DNA of 64,000 nt from Coccinella septempunctata (taxonomy: Eukaryota > Arthropoda > Insecta > Coleoptera > Coccinellidae), in assembly GCF_907165205.1 (NCBI RefSeq), contig NC_058197.1:3244595-3308594 (forward strand). Reading direction: 5' to 3'. Numbering within the stretch: the first letter of the stretch is position 1; each line of letters begins with the position of its first letter. Under the pieces are notes generated by a model. That model had not been told where the DNA came from, did no database searches, and saw nothing but the letters and a program-made list of their open reading frames with translations. Positions 1 through 10,280 of this stretch are shown here, piece after piece. A program made the position numbers and the translations under genes.

Positions 1-46
1 TCGTTATATTTTAGAAAAAATATGATATTGGTGAACAATTTTTTTA
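1..46. other. Unassigned left edge
   Basis: Short AT-rich sequence before the 5' truncation point of the first LINE-1 copy. It matches no other segment of the window that I can see, so the LINE copy begins against unrelated DNA here. Confidence 0.4.
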
Positions 47-2349
47 GCTCCTACTTTGGATGCAAAGGTGGCTATTTTTAATGAATTAATATTAAAAATC
101 TACGACGAATTAGCGCCCCTGAAACTCATTAAGATTAGACATTCTCCATGCCCCTGGTTAACTGAAGAGATCAAGAATGCAATGAAATGTCGTGACAGGT
201 TGAAGGCCTTCTACATCGCGAATCCTACCAAAGTAAATAGGGAACACTATCGTACTGCGAGGAACACTTGCAATCGGATGTGCAGGAGTGCAAAGAGAGA
301 TTATCTCCACGAAAATCTTAATGGCCCACCACCAAGGAAGGTCTGGCAGACTTTGCGCTCAGTTGGGGTGGGCGAGAGGCACAGCCCACCTTGTGCAAAT
401 TTTGATCCCTCTCTGCTTGCCCGGCATTTTGCGAATTCTGGTACTAGGATGAATGAAAGTATTAAGACAAATACATTGATGAAGTTAAGCTCATGTTCTC
501 CACCAGGTAGTGTGTTCGATTTTGTGCCCATTAATGAAGACGATGTTAAGTCTGCTCTGGGAGAGGTTGGTTCAGGGTCGGTTGGTTCCGATGGTATTGG
601 AGTGGGCCTTCTGAGGCTCATTGCGAATGAGATTCTTCCTGTGCTCTCACATATCTACAATATTTCAATTCAAACTGGCATTTTTCCTAGTGCATGGAAA
701 TATGCTAAAATCATTCCCATACCTAAGTGCCAAAATCCCACGAGTCCAGGGGACTTTAGACCCATTTCCATACTCCCTACTCTATCTAAAATTTTTGAAA
801 AGATCATTAAAGGCCAAATTATTAACTATTTGAATAATAATAATCTTCATAATTGCTACCAGTCGGGGTTTCGCCAAAAACGCAGCACGACAACTGCCCT
901 TACTAAAATAACTGATGATATCAGCGTGGCCATGGATAATAAACTACTCACTGTTTTAGTTCTCTTAGACTTTAGCAAGGCCTTCGACTCTCTCGACTTC
1001 GATATACTTTTGGCCAGGCTGCCTCTGCTGGGTTTTGCTGAGCATACCATAGCCTTCTTCTACTCTCATCTGAAGGATCGCGAAATATCCGTTGAGATAG
1101 ATGGCAGCTCCTCTGATTGGGTGATTGTGTTTTCAGGTGTTCCGCAGGGGAGCGTGTTGGGTCCTCTTTTATTCTCTATTTACGTCTCCTCACGGACTGA
1201 TTCCTTGGACATTAAATTTCACCTTTTCGCAGATGACCTACAAATATATATCCACACTTCCGTTGAAGATTTCTCGGCTAGTATCGAAAATTTAAACAGG
1301 AATCTCTTACGACTGTCTGTCGTCGCTGAGAGCTTAGGTCTGACTCTAAATACTACCAAAACTAAGTCGATCATTATCGGTACTAAACGAAACTTGGGTT
1401 TGATCGACAAAGTAAATAATAAAATTGTCCTCAACGATGTTGTTGTTCCCTACTCCAATGAGGTTAGAAACCTTGGTATCTTATTGGACGAAACTCTATC
1501 CTGGAATAATCAGATTGCTTCTATCAGTTCAAGAGTCTTCTGTATCTTGCATCAACTCCGACTTTTAAACAACTTCTTGCCCTTCGAAACCAGGAAAACA
1601 TTATTCTTCTCTCTCGTACTTCCTATACTCGATTATGCTGACGTAGCCTAAATGGGTCTCACAAGAACACAGCTGATGAAACTGGAGCGGTTACAAAATG
1701 CAGGTGTACGATTTGTCTACAACTTAAGGAAATTTGATCATATAAGTCAATTCAGGCAAAAGATGGGATTGCTACCCATCAAACAACGTCGAATTTGGCA
1801 TCTTCTTTTACTGGGGTTCAAGGTGTTGAGGTCCCGCGAGCCTGAATACCTGTATGATGGTCTTAGTCTTCTGGGAGATGGGGTCCGTCAGACAAGGGCA
1901 CTCTATAACTTGACCTTGAGGATACCACTCCACTCGACTAATGTTTGCTCGAATAGCTTCACAGTTCTGTTTCCCCGGCTCTGGAATCGCCTCCCTCCGG
2001 ATATCGTTCGGAAGGTAACTTACCTTTCATTTAGGTTTTTCCTCAGGAGATATTTAAGTGCTTCACCCATCACACTTACTTGATACCCATGTTTAATATG
2101 GTCCCTTTCTTCGGCGACGTCTATCCTTCTCCCTATCATTCCCCTTTCTCCCTATTTTGGAGCAGGTTGAACTGAATTTAAGTTAGGTCAGGTATTCTTG
2201 TTTTTAGATATAAGTTTCTTTAATAGATTATTTCTGGTTGGCAGGAAGAAATTGCATGGCGATATGTCCACCTTTTGCACAATTCTATAAAAATGTATGA
2301 AACTTGTTTTAATGCAATAAAGAGTTCAATAATAATAATAATAATAATT
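47..2349 (+). mobile_element. LINE-1 copy A, 5'-truncated non-LTR retrotransposon
   Basis: Non-LTR retrotransposon of a CR1/jockey/I-like type; the clade is not settled. It holds the linker and reverse transcriptase region, a 3' UTR (2084-2330) and a short (AAT)n tail at about 2331-2349. The endonuclease part seen in the other two copies is missing, so it is 5'-truncated. The 3' flank is the first base of a U repeat, the same flank as in copies B and C. Together with the next 400 bases it shares private variants with the inverted copy at 13400-16640, which indicates segmental duplication rather than separate insertion. Confidence 0.85.
56..2083 (+). pseudogene. LINE-1 reverse transcriptase ORF with one in-frame stop (copy A)
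   Basis: Open from 56 to a TAA at 1649-1651, then open in the same frame to 2083. Reverse transcriptase motifs are visible in order: FRPISILPTLSKIFEK (finger), LLDFSKAFDSLD (motif A, first catalytic Asp), GVPQGSVLGPLLF (motif B) and FADD (motif C, residues about 391-394, bases 1226-1237). The C-terminal domain after the stop contains the usual LINE region ending near RLWNRLPPDI. Copy C reads TAT (Tyr) where this copy reads TAA, so the break is a single substitution. Copy B has the same TAA. The reading frame is otherwise intact, so decay is recent. Confidence 0.85.
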
Positions 2350-2723
2350 TCCGTATAATTCCCCATTTTGAAAAACGTTAGCAGAATATTCCGTATCCAG
2401 GAATACCTTGTCAATTTTGGGCATAGTAAGGATAAGCTGGATCATAATTCGACTTAAATAGAGGTTTTCATTTAAACAAATTTTTTTCGATGAAAGTACG
2501 AAACGAAAGAATTTTTTGGTGGATATGCTGTTAAAAATACATTATGACTTCGACAACAATTCCTGAATGTTGCACCATTCTATCGTTAAAGCATACTGAA
2601 AGTTGGAAATCTTGGAAAATTCAATGTCATGTCACCAGAGTCACATGTTACTCGATGGGGAATCCATGCCGTTTTTTAAGAAACCAAGTTTTTAGCTCTT
2701 ATAATATGAGAATATTTCATTTT

Positions 2724-2725
<2 letters not shown>

Positions 2726-2784
<59 letters not shown>

Positions 2785-2786
2785 TT
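2726..2786 (+). repeat. (ATTT)n microsatellite inside U
   Basis: About fifteen ATTT units. The tract is present at the same place in every U copy but varies in length: 10785-10812, 13323-13400, 25964-26055, 44546-44578, 53326-53352 and 57192-57231. On the U sense strand it extends the upstream ATG frame (from 2544) into a hydrophobic LFIY repeat. It is also where copy 1 changes its closest relative. Confidence 0.95.
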
Positions 2787-3734
2787 CATTATTATATACT
2801 CAAAATTTTTCGGTTTTCCGGTTAAGACATTGAAAATGAAATTCATGAAGTAGATAGTAGTGCTCCGTATAATTAGGGTGAAAATAAAAAATAACGATTC
2901 TGTACTTATATATAGGAACCTACATGGATTTCTGCATATACATCAGAGTCGTTAAATCTATTCAGGGACATTCTTTCTATAGTTTTTATTTCCTCAGGAA
3001 AAACGTGTATACCATCTACAACGAGAATGTAAATGATGAAAAAGAATTCTCTAGAAATTATTAATTTTGAAATATTGTTCGGAGCAGCGAGATTTCAAAC
3101 AAACTTAAGAATTGAAATACTAATGCGCTTCAATACTTGCTTATCCAGATAGTTATTATCTGTATCGATAACTTATACTTTTCAATTGTTGATATTTTAT
3201 CATTTCATAATATCAGAAACGTTTGAAAAAATAAACAGTAATATAGTATATTCTTTCTGTAAGAAAAATACTCTGGACAATTATCATATAAATTCGCATA
3301 TGTTTCATAAACTCATAATTTTATAAAACACTCCATAATTTCAGGTATTTTTAGTGTTAGGCTCAAGTATCACAAAATAACAAAATATTTTATATGTTCT
3401 TTTTAGGTATCATAAATAATGGATTGAACACAATAATTAAAATATCGCAGGAATTTGGACAGGTTGAAAAACAATCTCTTATGAATTCGCCAACGTATCG
3501 GAACTATTTTGTTCCTTTCTCAAGGCTCATCATACAACTAATAAAAGTAACACTTTAAAATTGGTCATAGGAAGTTAAGGATAAATCAACAATCAGTCCG
3601 ACGTGTGACAGTTAAATTGAACGAATGTAATACGTTGATTCCATAGAAATTTTAAGTCACAGCAATCTAATATCGAATCAGACGACGGAACGGCAATTGG
3701 GTGGTGGGGTGCTAGGGAGGGATGGTAGAGGGGC

Positions 3735-3771
3735 TATATAACAGCGGAGTAGATGTACAAAGTATTCAGTT
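3735..3771 (+). promoter_or_regulatory. TATA box and initiator of the U gene
   Basis: TATATAA at 3735-3741 and a perfect arthropod-type initiator TCAGTT at 3766-3771, with A+1 at 3768. The spacing, about 33 bases, suits a Pol II core promoter. Both elements are kept in all six gene-bearing U copies. The first ATG (3776) would lie only 8 bases from this start, which favours initiation at the later in-frame ATG (3884). Confidence 0.6.
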
Positions 3772-3775
3772 GTGA

Positions 3776-4285
3776 ATGTGCTTCGTGCTGCAAATATTGT
3801 GTTGTGGTTTACATTTTTTAACTTTGATACTATCGAATTTTATCGTTTCATACTTAAATATTTTTTTCATTGTGGAAGACGAGATGGACAGAAAGAAGAT
3901 CTTGAGAATGGGATTGGAAAAATTGAAGTCTAAACAAATTGACTTGAGGAGAACAGTTCAAATCAGGAATTTTCTGAAGTCACATGTAGGAGAACGAAAA
4001 AGAGGAAAAGTTCCGCAGAAAAAATCCGACACTCACGCTGCAAGAAGAGAAGGTTATCAAGATGAACATAGCCAAAAGGTCGTGAAGAAAATAAATTCCG
4101 ATGTTGGAGAAAAAAAGCAGTATGTGTCGAACGGAAATCTGAGAAAACGCTTGACGAGGTCTTTCATTCTGAAAGAGATTCTGAATATGACATCTATAAG
4201 AAGAAAAGAAGATCCTAATATCAAACTTTTCAATGTGAATGACTACATTGAGATTTTTAGGAAGAAGGAGAAACCTATAAAATGA
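3776..4285 (+). CDS. SERTA-like small basic protein (U copy 1)
   Basis: 169 codons from the first ATG; an in-frame ATG at residue 37 (base 3884, GAGATGG context) would give a 133-residue soluble protein. Residues 38-70 fit the SERTA pattern of a basic start, spaced Leu/Lys positions and a central LRRTVQIRNFLK. In SERTA proteins this segment is a short helical motif tied to cell-cycle and transcription control. The remainder is Lys/Arg-rich (RKRGKVPQKK, QKVVKK, LRKRLTR), which suggests a nuclear location. Residues 1-36 are hydrophobic and may only be translated leader. Compared with the consensus of the six copies it has one change, N94Y. The SERTA assignment is by eye; another helical domain is possible. 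An AATAAA lies at 4529. Confidence 0.5.
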   Translation: MCFVLQILCCGLHFLTLILSNFIVSYLNIFFIVEDEMDRKKILRMGLEKLKSKQIDLRRTVQIRNFLKSHVGERKRGKVPQKKSDTHAARREGYQDEHSQKVVKKINSDVGEKKQYVSNGNLRKRLTRSFILKEILNMTSIRRKEDPNIKLFNVNDYIEIFRKKEKPIK

Positions 4286-4364
4286 AAACTTTTGTAGGAT
4301 TTGTAACTCCAGACCGCGCTCTATATTCAAAATGAAATATTACCTTCGAAAAAAATTGAAAATT

Positions 4365-4790
4365 GTTAGATGTAGAGAAAAGACATCAGTACTGTTTTAA
4401 GTACTATGCGTAACAGACTGAACGCTCCTTGACCTGCGATCAAGAAATAGAAAATTCATAATATTGGAGTGCAAGTCTGATATTTGAATTTACAGCATAT
4501 TCTTAATGAAACATTAATTTTGTAAACAAATAAAAATTGATAGGGGATCATAAAAGTTAACAGTTAATACTGTTTCAAGTACTATGCAAAAACAATCCAC
4601 TGAACGCTTCTTGACCTGCAATCAAGCAATAGGTTATGTATGAATTCAGAGTGTAAGTCTGATATAATGAATCATTTATGATATAGAGTGTATTCTAAAT
4701 GAAACATTAGGTTTGAAAAAAAATTAAAAATTGTTAGGTGTACTCAAAAGACAACGTTAGGTCCCGTTCCAAGTATGGTATAAAAAAAAT
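4365..4790 (+). repeat. Degenerate ~180-bp subrepeats downstream of the U gene
   Basis: Two clear direct repeats and a weaker third. Each has a TACTGTTT(T/C)AAGTACTATGC-like start followed by ACTGAACGCT(C/T)CTTGACCTGC and ATCAAG, then GAGTG(C/T)AAGTCTGATAT; examples lie at 4390-4485 and 4567-4662. The third (from about 4735) keeps only the first part. The block follows the gene in every complete U copy, so it is an old internal feature of the unit. Confidence 0.7.
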
Positions 4791-5091
4791 TAAAAATTCA
4801 AAATATGACCAGATATACTAATTATCAGTAAAAATTAAGTAGGAGGATATCAAATAAGTGAGCCTTCGAATAAGGGCGATAAAATCAACTCAGATATATG
4901 AAAACCAACAACTGTTGATTTGTTTGTCCACTTTTATATCAATGTGTATTATGTTCCTGAATTAATTTCGTTTGTTTTGAGTTATTTCATCCTCTCATTT
5001 ATTGAGACATTGGTTCACTATAACCAGGATAATTTTCAATCCTGCTTTTTTTTGTCATTCAAGAACATTGTTTTAGGGATTCATCTACTAT

Positions 5092-5092
5092 T

Positions 5093-5130
<38 letters not shown>
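5092..5130 (+). repeat. (TAA)n microsatellite at U/Dong junction
   Basis: About twelve TAA units between the truncated U copy and a Dong-like LINE. Dong elements are known to target TAA repeats, so this is the expected insertion context. The same U break followed by a TAA tract occurs at 42206-42231 on the other strand. Confidence 0.9.
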
Positions 5131-6207
5131 GGACTTCGAAACTATTTCTTGAGCAAGGCAGCTTCGTCAGAACTCCATCGAGTAGTTTGTGTTGCTGATA
5201 CTTCAACACCGTTAACGCTACACCAGGATCACTTGGAAACCGTCGAACACTCTGCAGAAAGTAAAATGCAGAAACTGATTGGCAAACCTTTGCATGGGAG
5301 GCACCAGAATGAGGACAACCATGATTACGTCGACATATCTGCGTCGAACTACTGGTTGACTTCCGGAAGGTTGTTTCCTGAGACAGAGGGCTTCATGCTC
5401 GCCATCCAGGATCAGGTGATTCCAACAAGAAATTACATGAGATACATCGCCAAGGATGCCTCAGTAGCGGACGATAGCTGTCGTTATGGCTGTGCGACAC
5501 ATGAAACTATCCAGCACATCACCGGGGGATGTCAGAAGTTCGCGGGCACGGAATACAAAAATAGACATGATGCTGTTGCCAAGATTCTTCACCAAGAATT
5601 GGCACTAAAACACCAACTTCTAACTTCGAAAAGGGTTCCTTATTACAATTACCATCCAGATGCTGTGCTGGAAAACGAACATCACAAGCTCTACTGGGAT
5701 CGCACTGTTCTCACAGACCGGAAAATAACCCACAATAGACCAGACCTCATATTGCACAATAAGGATGAGGACACAGCACTATTCATCGACGTGGCAATTC
5801 CAAATAATAACAATCTTCTAGATAGACACACTGAAAAAATTTCAAAATACAGAGATCTCGAGGAACAAACCAGAAGACAGTGGAAGCTGAAAGATATCAA
5901 GACCATCCCTATTGTCATTTCATCTACAGGCCTGATACCGAAGAAACTACTAGAGAACTTGAGGAAACTTCAGTTGGACGAAAATATCTATAGAGTCATG
6001 CAGAAGGCGGTACTGCTCGGAACGGCGAGAACTGTACGCAAGTACATGGGGAATGCAGAGGAACACCGTCTGCTCCGACAGGAAGTGCGGGTGGAGCAGG
6101 AATCCAACCTACAGCAGGGAGCCGAGGAGCGACCCGAACCCGACCACCACCACGAGCCCGAAAACCTGGAAAGGGCTCCAACGGAGCTTAATCCTTTTGA
6201 TATCTGA
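5131..6207 (+). pseudogene. Dong/R4-like C-terminal domain: CCHC and restriction-like endonuclease
   Basis: Open frame from the truncation point to the family stop. It contains a CCHC knuckle (C-x3-C-x7-H-x4-C within DSCRYGCATHETIQH and following residues) and the restriction-like endonuclease core RPDLIL...KDEDTALFIDVAIP, where RPD and the downstream Asp are the family's catalytic pattern. This endonuclease nicks target DNA for target-primed reverse transcription in R4/Dong elements. The Glu/Pro/His-rich C-terminus ends at PTELNPFDI. There is no reverse transcriptase, so this copy cannot move by itself. Confidence 0.8.
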
Positions 6208-6265
6208 GATATCTGGGATAAGTGAATTTTCCTCTGGAGAGGAGTGTGGAAGCCGCAAGGCTAAA
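5131..6265 (+). mobile_element. Dong/R4-like LINE fragment, 5'-truncated
   Basis: The 3' ~1.1 kb of the Dong/R4-like element seen full-length at 20547-24553. It starts in a TAA tract and ends with the family 3' end (GCTAAAGTCATAA). It lies immediately before a second, shorter fragment of the same family. The simplest reading is that this copy inserted into the TAA tract of the older short copy. Confidence 0.85.
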
Positions 6266-6695
6266 GTCATAATACAGAGATCTCGTGGAACAAACCAGAA
6301 GACAGTGGAAGCTGAAAGATATAAAGACCATCCCTATTGTCATTTCATCTACAGGCCTGATACCGAAGAAATTACTAGAGAACTTGAGAAAACTTCAGTT
6401 GGACGAAAATATTTATAAAGTCATGCAGAAGGCGGTACTGCTCGGAACGGCGAGAACTGTACGCAAGTACATGGGGAATGCAGAGGAACACCGTCTGCTC
6501 CGACAGGAAGTGCGGGTGGAGCAGGAATCCAACCTACAGCAGGGAGCCGAGGAGCGACCCGAACCCGACCACCACCACGAGCCCGAAAACCTGGAAAGGG
6601 CTCCAACAGAGCTTAATCCTTTTGATATCTGAGATATCTGGGATAAGTGAATTTTCCTCTGGAGAGGAGTGTGAAAGCCGCAAGGCTAAAGTCAT
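6266..6695 (+). mobile_element. Short Dong derivative (~430 bp)
   Basis: The last ~430 bases of the Dong family repeated directly after the longer copy. It begins at ACAGAGATCTCGTGG. The fragment split across 35610-42205 starts at exactly the same base and shares the CTCGTGG variant (CTCGAGG elsewhere). Coding remains open to 6632 and covers the end of the endonuclease domain. Its 3' end abuts the 3' end of an inverted LINE-4 copy. Confidence 0.8.
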
Positions 6696-8379
6696 ATGTT
6701 TATTAATTCCAAGAAATTACACCAAATAAGATATAAAAATGGAATAAGTCAAAAAACATATTGAACAGGAATCAAACAGACAAAATATTAACATACCTAT
6801 CTCCTACAGTACGAAATGAATTCAGATAAACTGTATGGCTCTGATTTCAAAATAAAAAAATATAAAGATTTCTTAAAATCCTCATCGCAAGTGATCATTC
6901 TAATAGTTTTTGGTAGAGCATTGTACATAGATATTGCCATACATTCAACAGTTCTCTCCCTTAGTATTGTCCTATGAATAGGTACATTATAAGGAAACAT
7001 TCTTCTGGTGTTATTAACATTTTTGTAATCCTCAAAATAATGAATTCGTTTTCTAAAAAAAAGTAAGAGCCTATATACATATAATCCATAGACAGTGAGT
7101 ATATTATTTTTTTCGAAATTTCCTATACATGATTCTCTATAACTCAAACGTAACATAGTACGGAATGCCCTTTTTTGAACAACGAAAATATTTTCCACAT
7201 TTGATGAACTACCCCCAAAAATTATTCCATATGAAAGTATGGAATGAAAATTTGCAAAATAGACAAGTTTGAGCACATCGAAATTCACTTGACCAATTAA
7301 CATAAATAATGTGTAACATGCAGAGCTTAATCTGGTCTTAAGTTGTTCTGTATGAGGTCCCCACTTTAATTGACTGTCAAGAACTATACCAAAAAATTTC
7401 ACATTATCTTCTACCACAACAGAGCTATCAAGAATATCCACAGTTTCAGGAAAATCTAATTTGGAATTATCACTATGAAAAATCATACATTTAGTCTTCT
7501 CAATGTTTAGGACAAGATTATAATTACATAACCAAGTTTTTACCGAGTTAACCACAATATTGCAAACATCAACAGCGTATGGAATACATGACGATCGGGT
7601 CAAAATATTTGTATCATCTGCAAATAATCTCATTGAGGTAGTATCCTGGGACGGCATTGTAGACTTAACTGAAAGAGCATGATTTGTTTCAATGCTTTTA
7701 GTCAAAACAGCTGGTGATTTTACTTCAGTCCGAGATGAGGGTATACTCTTCATCATCCTCTCAATTAGAGGTTCACATTCACTTTTGATCGCCTTAGGTA
7801 AAGAATTAACATAAATTATGAACAATAAAGGACCAACAATACTACCCTGAGGGAGTCCTAAAATTGTTTCAATTTCATCCGAGACAAAGGTTTCACCATC
7901 AGCCTCCAGAACTACCCGTTGTTTTCTGGACTTCAAATAGCTCTCTATGAGTTTGAGTTGACTATCTCTGATATCACAATTATCGAGTACTTCCAAAAGC
8001 TTTCGATGATCAACACAGAAAGCCTTCGAAAGGTCCGAAAACAGTGCCATAGGAATTTGTCCTTGCTCCAGAGCAAGAACAATGTCATTTATGAGCTCAA
8101 AAATAGCGGTTTCAATATTTTTATTTTTAACAAAACCATGTTGACATCTAGAAATAACATTGAATTTACGAAAACAATTGGACATTCTATTGCTTAAAAT
8201 CTTTTCAAAAACTTTAGAAAATGAAGAGAGGATGCTTATGGGCCTATAGTTGTCATCTTTGCTACCTTTTTTATGTAGGGGTTTGACTATAGTAATCTTC
8301 AGATTATCCGGAAAAATACCCTCCGTGAAAGAACGATTGATTATAAAAGTTGATGGTTCAATGATAAAGTCTATCGATG
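6696..8379 (-). mobile_element. LINE-4 copy A, 5'-truncated
   Basis: Second copy of the LINE present at 31323-34832, here on the - strand. Its 3' end (…AATTAATAAACAT) lies against the 3' end of the short Dong copy, so the two elements meet tail to tail. The 5' end breaks at CTATCGATG, followed by a short ATCTGATGAT-type filler. Identity with the other copy is very high. Confidence 0.85.
6797..8379 (-). pseudogene. LINE-4 reverse transcriptase, truncated
   Basis: One open frame covering most of a non-LTR reverse transcriptase: YRPISILSSFSKVFEKIL, ALFSDLSKAF (motif A), GLPQGSIVGPLLFIIYVN (motif B), LFADDTNIL (motif C) and the thumb motif KFFGIVLDSQLKW. The frame ends at the family stop (SYCRR). 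Relative to copy B, motif A reads LFSDLS instead of LFLDLS, and YRPIS is preceded by a small deletion (DDNYRP against DDLNNYRP). Endonuclease and N-terminal reverse transcriptase parts are missing. Confidence 0.8.
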
Positions 8380-9656
8380 ATCTGATGATATCATCAGATA
8401 TCATCAGATATCTGATGAAGTGGCGGATTTGCAAACTTGGTCGCCCCTTTATAATATATTATAGAGTACATAATGTTATTACGTTTTTGCCGATTTTTAT
8501 CGAAATCGATTTAGAAATTTAAATTTAGTTGAATCTAATGAGATGCTGGTTTATGATAAATAGTAATTTAGGAAGATAATAGTTATAAAATGCGGTGACG
8601 TGCGACACGCCTAATGTGTGCGAACGTTTGGAATAAACAGACTGAGTAAGAAATAACTCGCAATATTCATATCTCCGGTATTTACTATATTGTACAGAAT
8701 GCTCAAACATCTAAGTTTTTATCTGAAATTACTCAAAGATAGAGGATAGTTGAATGTTTCCATCAGGCAACACCAACTTTTTCACCTTTCGTCAATTTAC
8801 ACCCAACAAAACAAATTTTTTTGATAACACTTTAAAAACGTCAATCACTTCCAAGAGTGATTGTCATTGAGCTCAAAATACCTACATAAAAAAGTGAAAA
8901 TTCGAAATCAATTAGTTTAACCATTTCATTCCTTCATCAAAATAGGTTGGTAAAAAATCCTATCTTTGTATCATTCCCATTAAAAAAAAGCCTATGCTTT
9001 TCTGTCACAAAAAATTTGGAATGTCCTTTAAATCTCAACTAGCTACCCCTTCGAAGATGATGTACGATAAATTCCTCAATTGCATGAAATTTAGAAGCTG
9101 CGTTACTTAGCATTTTTCTACACAATAGTTAATAGCGAAGATATGAATTTTATTTTACATTCTCTCTGCTATAGGCCCTTTTACTTATTTCTCATTATTA
9201 TCAGCGGTTTTTTTTTTTCACGATTTACCGCCTGTGATATCTGGCCGCCCTAGGCCTGGGCCTATATACTGAACCTTAAGCCAAATCTTCAGTTCTTCGA
9301 TACAATGTTTCTAATGTTTACGGATACCGGATACCTATATCAAAGAGTTTCACTTCATTTTAGAATTTGGCAGAATATCAATATTAGGTCATATCTCAAA
9401 ACAAAAGAATATATCACTGACTGAGTTTTCACGAAAATGGAGATCGTAAGATTCAAAATTTTAGTCTATCTGGTCTAGAAACAGCTTTTAACAGGCAATT
9501 TGTGACACCTTGTATCAAGAAACCGAAACAATGTTTATAGTGACTGTATCTACAATTATAATATTCAAAAACGTGAAAAAACAAAAAAGGTATACTAATC
9601 AAGCAGCTGACGTCATGCGTAAATACGAATGATTTTGGAGGAGCTGCCTAGAACAC
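8380..9656. other. Unassigned region with LTR-like end
   Basis: No convincing gene. It opens with a palindromic ATCTGATGATATCATCAGAT filler. An AATAAA at 8632 in a short non-repetitive stretch could be the end of an unrecognised LTR, but no partner repeat is visible. The remainder is AT-rich with no frame above background. Confidence 0.4.
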
Positions 9657-10280
9657 CATTTTATTTGCACCATGCATCGATGACCGATATATGAATATTC
9701 CTTTCAATGAGCTCATTCGAGAGCTTGGTACAGAAGAGTTATCTAAAAGCATTTATGTATTTATTACAGACTTACCTCCATATCTTCAAGTTTCAAACAC
9801 ACTTTACACACTTGACAACTTCTGACGACGCCGACATGAGGCGATCTCAATACAAGCTGCGTTTCTTTAATTCCGACTTTGAACTCGGAATTTAACAAAA
9901 TTCCGACTTTGAAGTCGGAATTCAACAAAATTCCGACTTTGAACTCGGAATTTAACTAAATTCCGACTTTGAACTCGGAATTTAACTAAATTCCGACTTT
10001 GAACTCGGAATTTAACGAAATTTCGACTTTAAAGTCGGAATTTAACTAAATTCCGACTTTGAACTCGGAATTTAACAGAATTCCGACTTTGAAGTCGGAA
10101 TTTACTAAATTCCGACTTTGAAGTCGGAATTTAGTTAAATTCCGAGTTAGAAGATATGGAGGTAAGTCTGTAATAAATACATAAATGCTTTTAGATAACT
10201 CTTCTGTACCAAGCTCTCGAATGAGCTCATTGAAAGGAATATTCATATATCGGTCATCGATGCATGGTGCAAATAAAATG
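9657..10280. mobile_element. Foldback element with palindromic tandem array
   Basis: Two inverted arms of 130 bp (9657-9786 and 10151-10280) appear perfectly complementary. They flank a ~95-bp spacer and a tandem array of 30-bp units. A half-unit of the array follows the right arm (from 10281). No transposase frame is present. The whole could form one long stem with a crown of small hairpins. Confidence 0.8.
9871..10150. repeat. 30-bp palindromic minisatellite, about nine units
   Basis: Units begin TTCCGACTTTGAA(C/G)TCGGAA followed by TTTAAC-type linkers at a 30-base period. The GAAGTCGGAA version is a perfect 20-base palindrome; the GAACTCGGAA version has one mismatched pair. Unit starts are at 9871, 9901, 9931, 9961, 9991, 10021, 10051, 10081 and 10109. 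Confidence 0.9.

Larger units (their letters stand above)
2350..5091 (+). repeat. U repeat copy 1 (+), 3'-truncated
   Basis: First copy of the ~3.76-kb U unit, in the orientation that puts its gene on the + strand. Order: unit start (TTCCGTATAATTCCCC), a 60-codon ATG frame at 2544, an (ATTT)n tract, a spacer, a TATA/Inr promoter, the SERTA-like gene, ~180-bp subrepeats, then a tail cut at TATTTATAA by a (TAA)n tract and a Dong fragment. The copy is mosaic. Bases left of the (ATTT)n tract match the copy at 13400-13778, while bases right of it match the copy at 42232-44560, including the same truncation point. Confidence 0.85.

Noticed and set aside
301..621. Antisense 106-codon frame in LINE-1
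   Set aside because: It is a shadow of the linker and reverse transcriptase coding frame and is not conserved as a domain.
6421..6606. Antisense 61-codon frame (Pro/Ala-rich) repeated in every Dong copy
   Set aside because: It mirrors the Glu/His/Arg-rich C-terminus of the Dong protein in another frame; codon bias of the real frame explains it.
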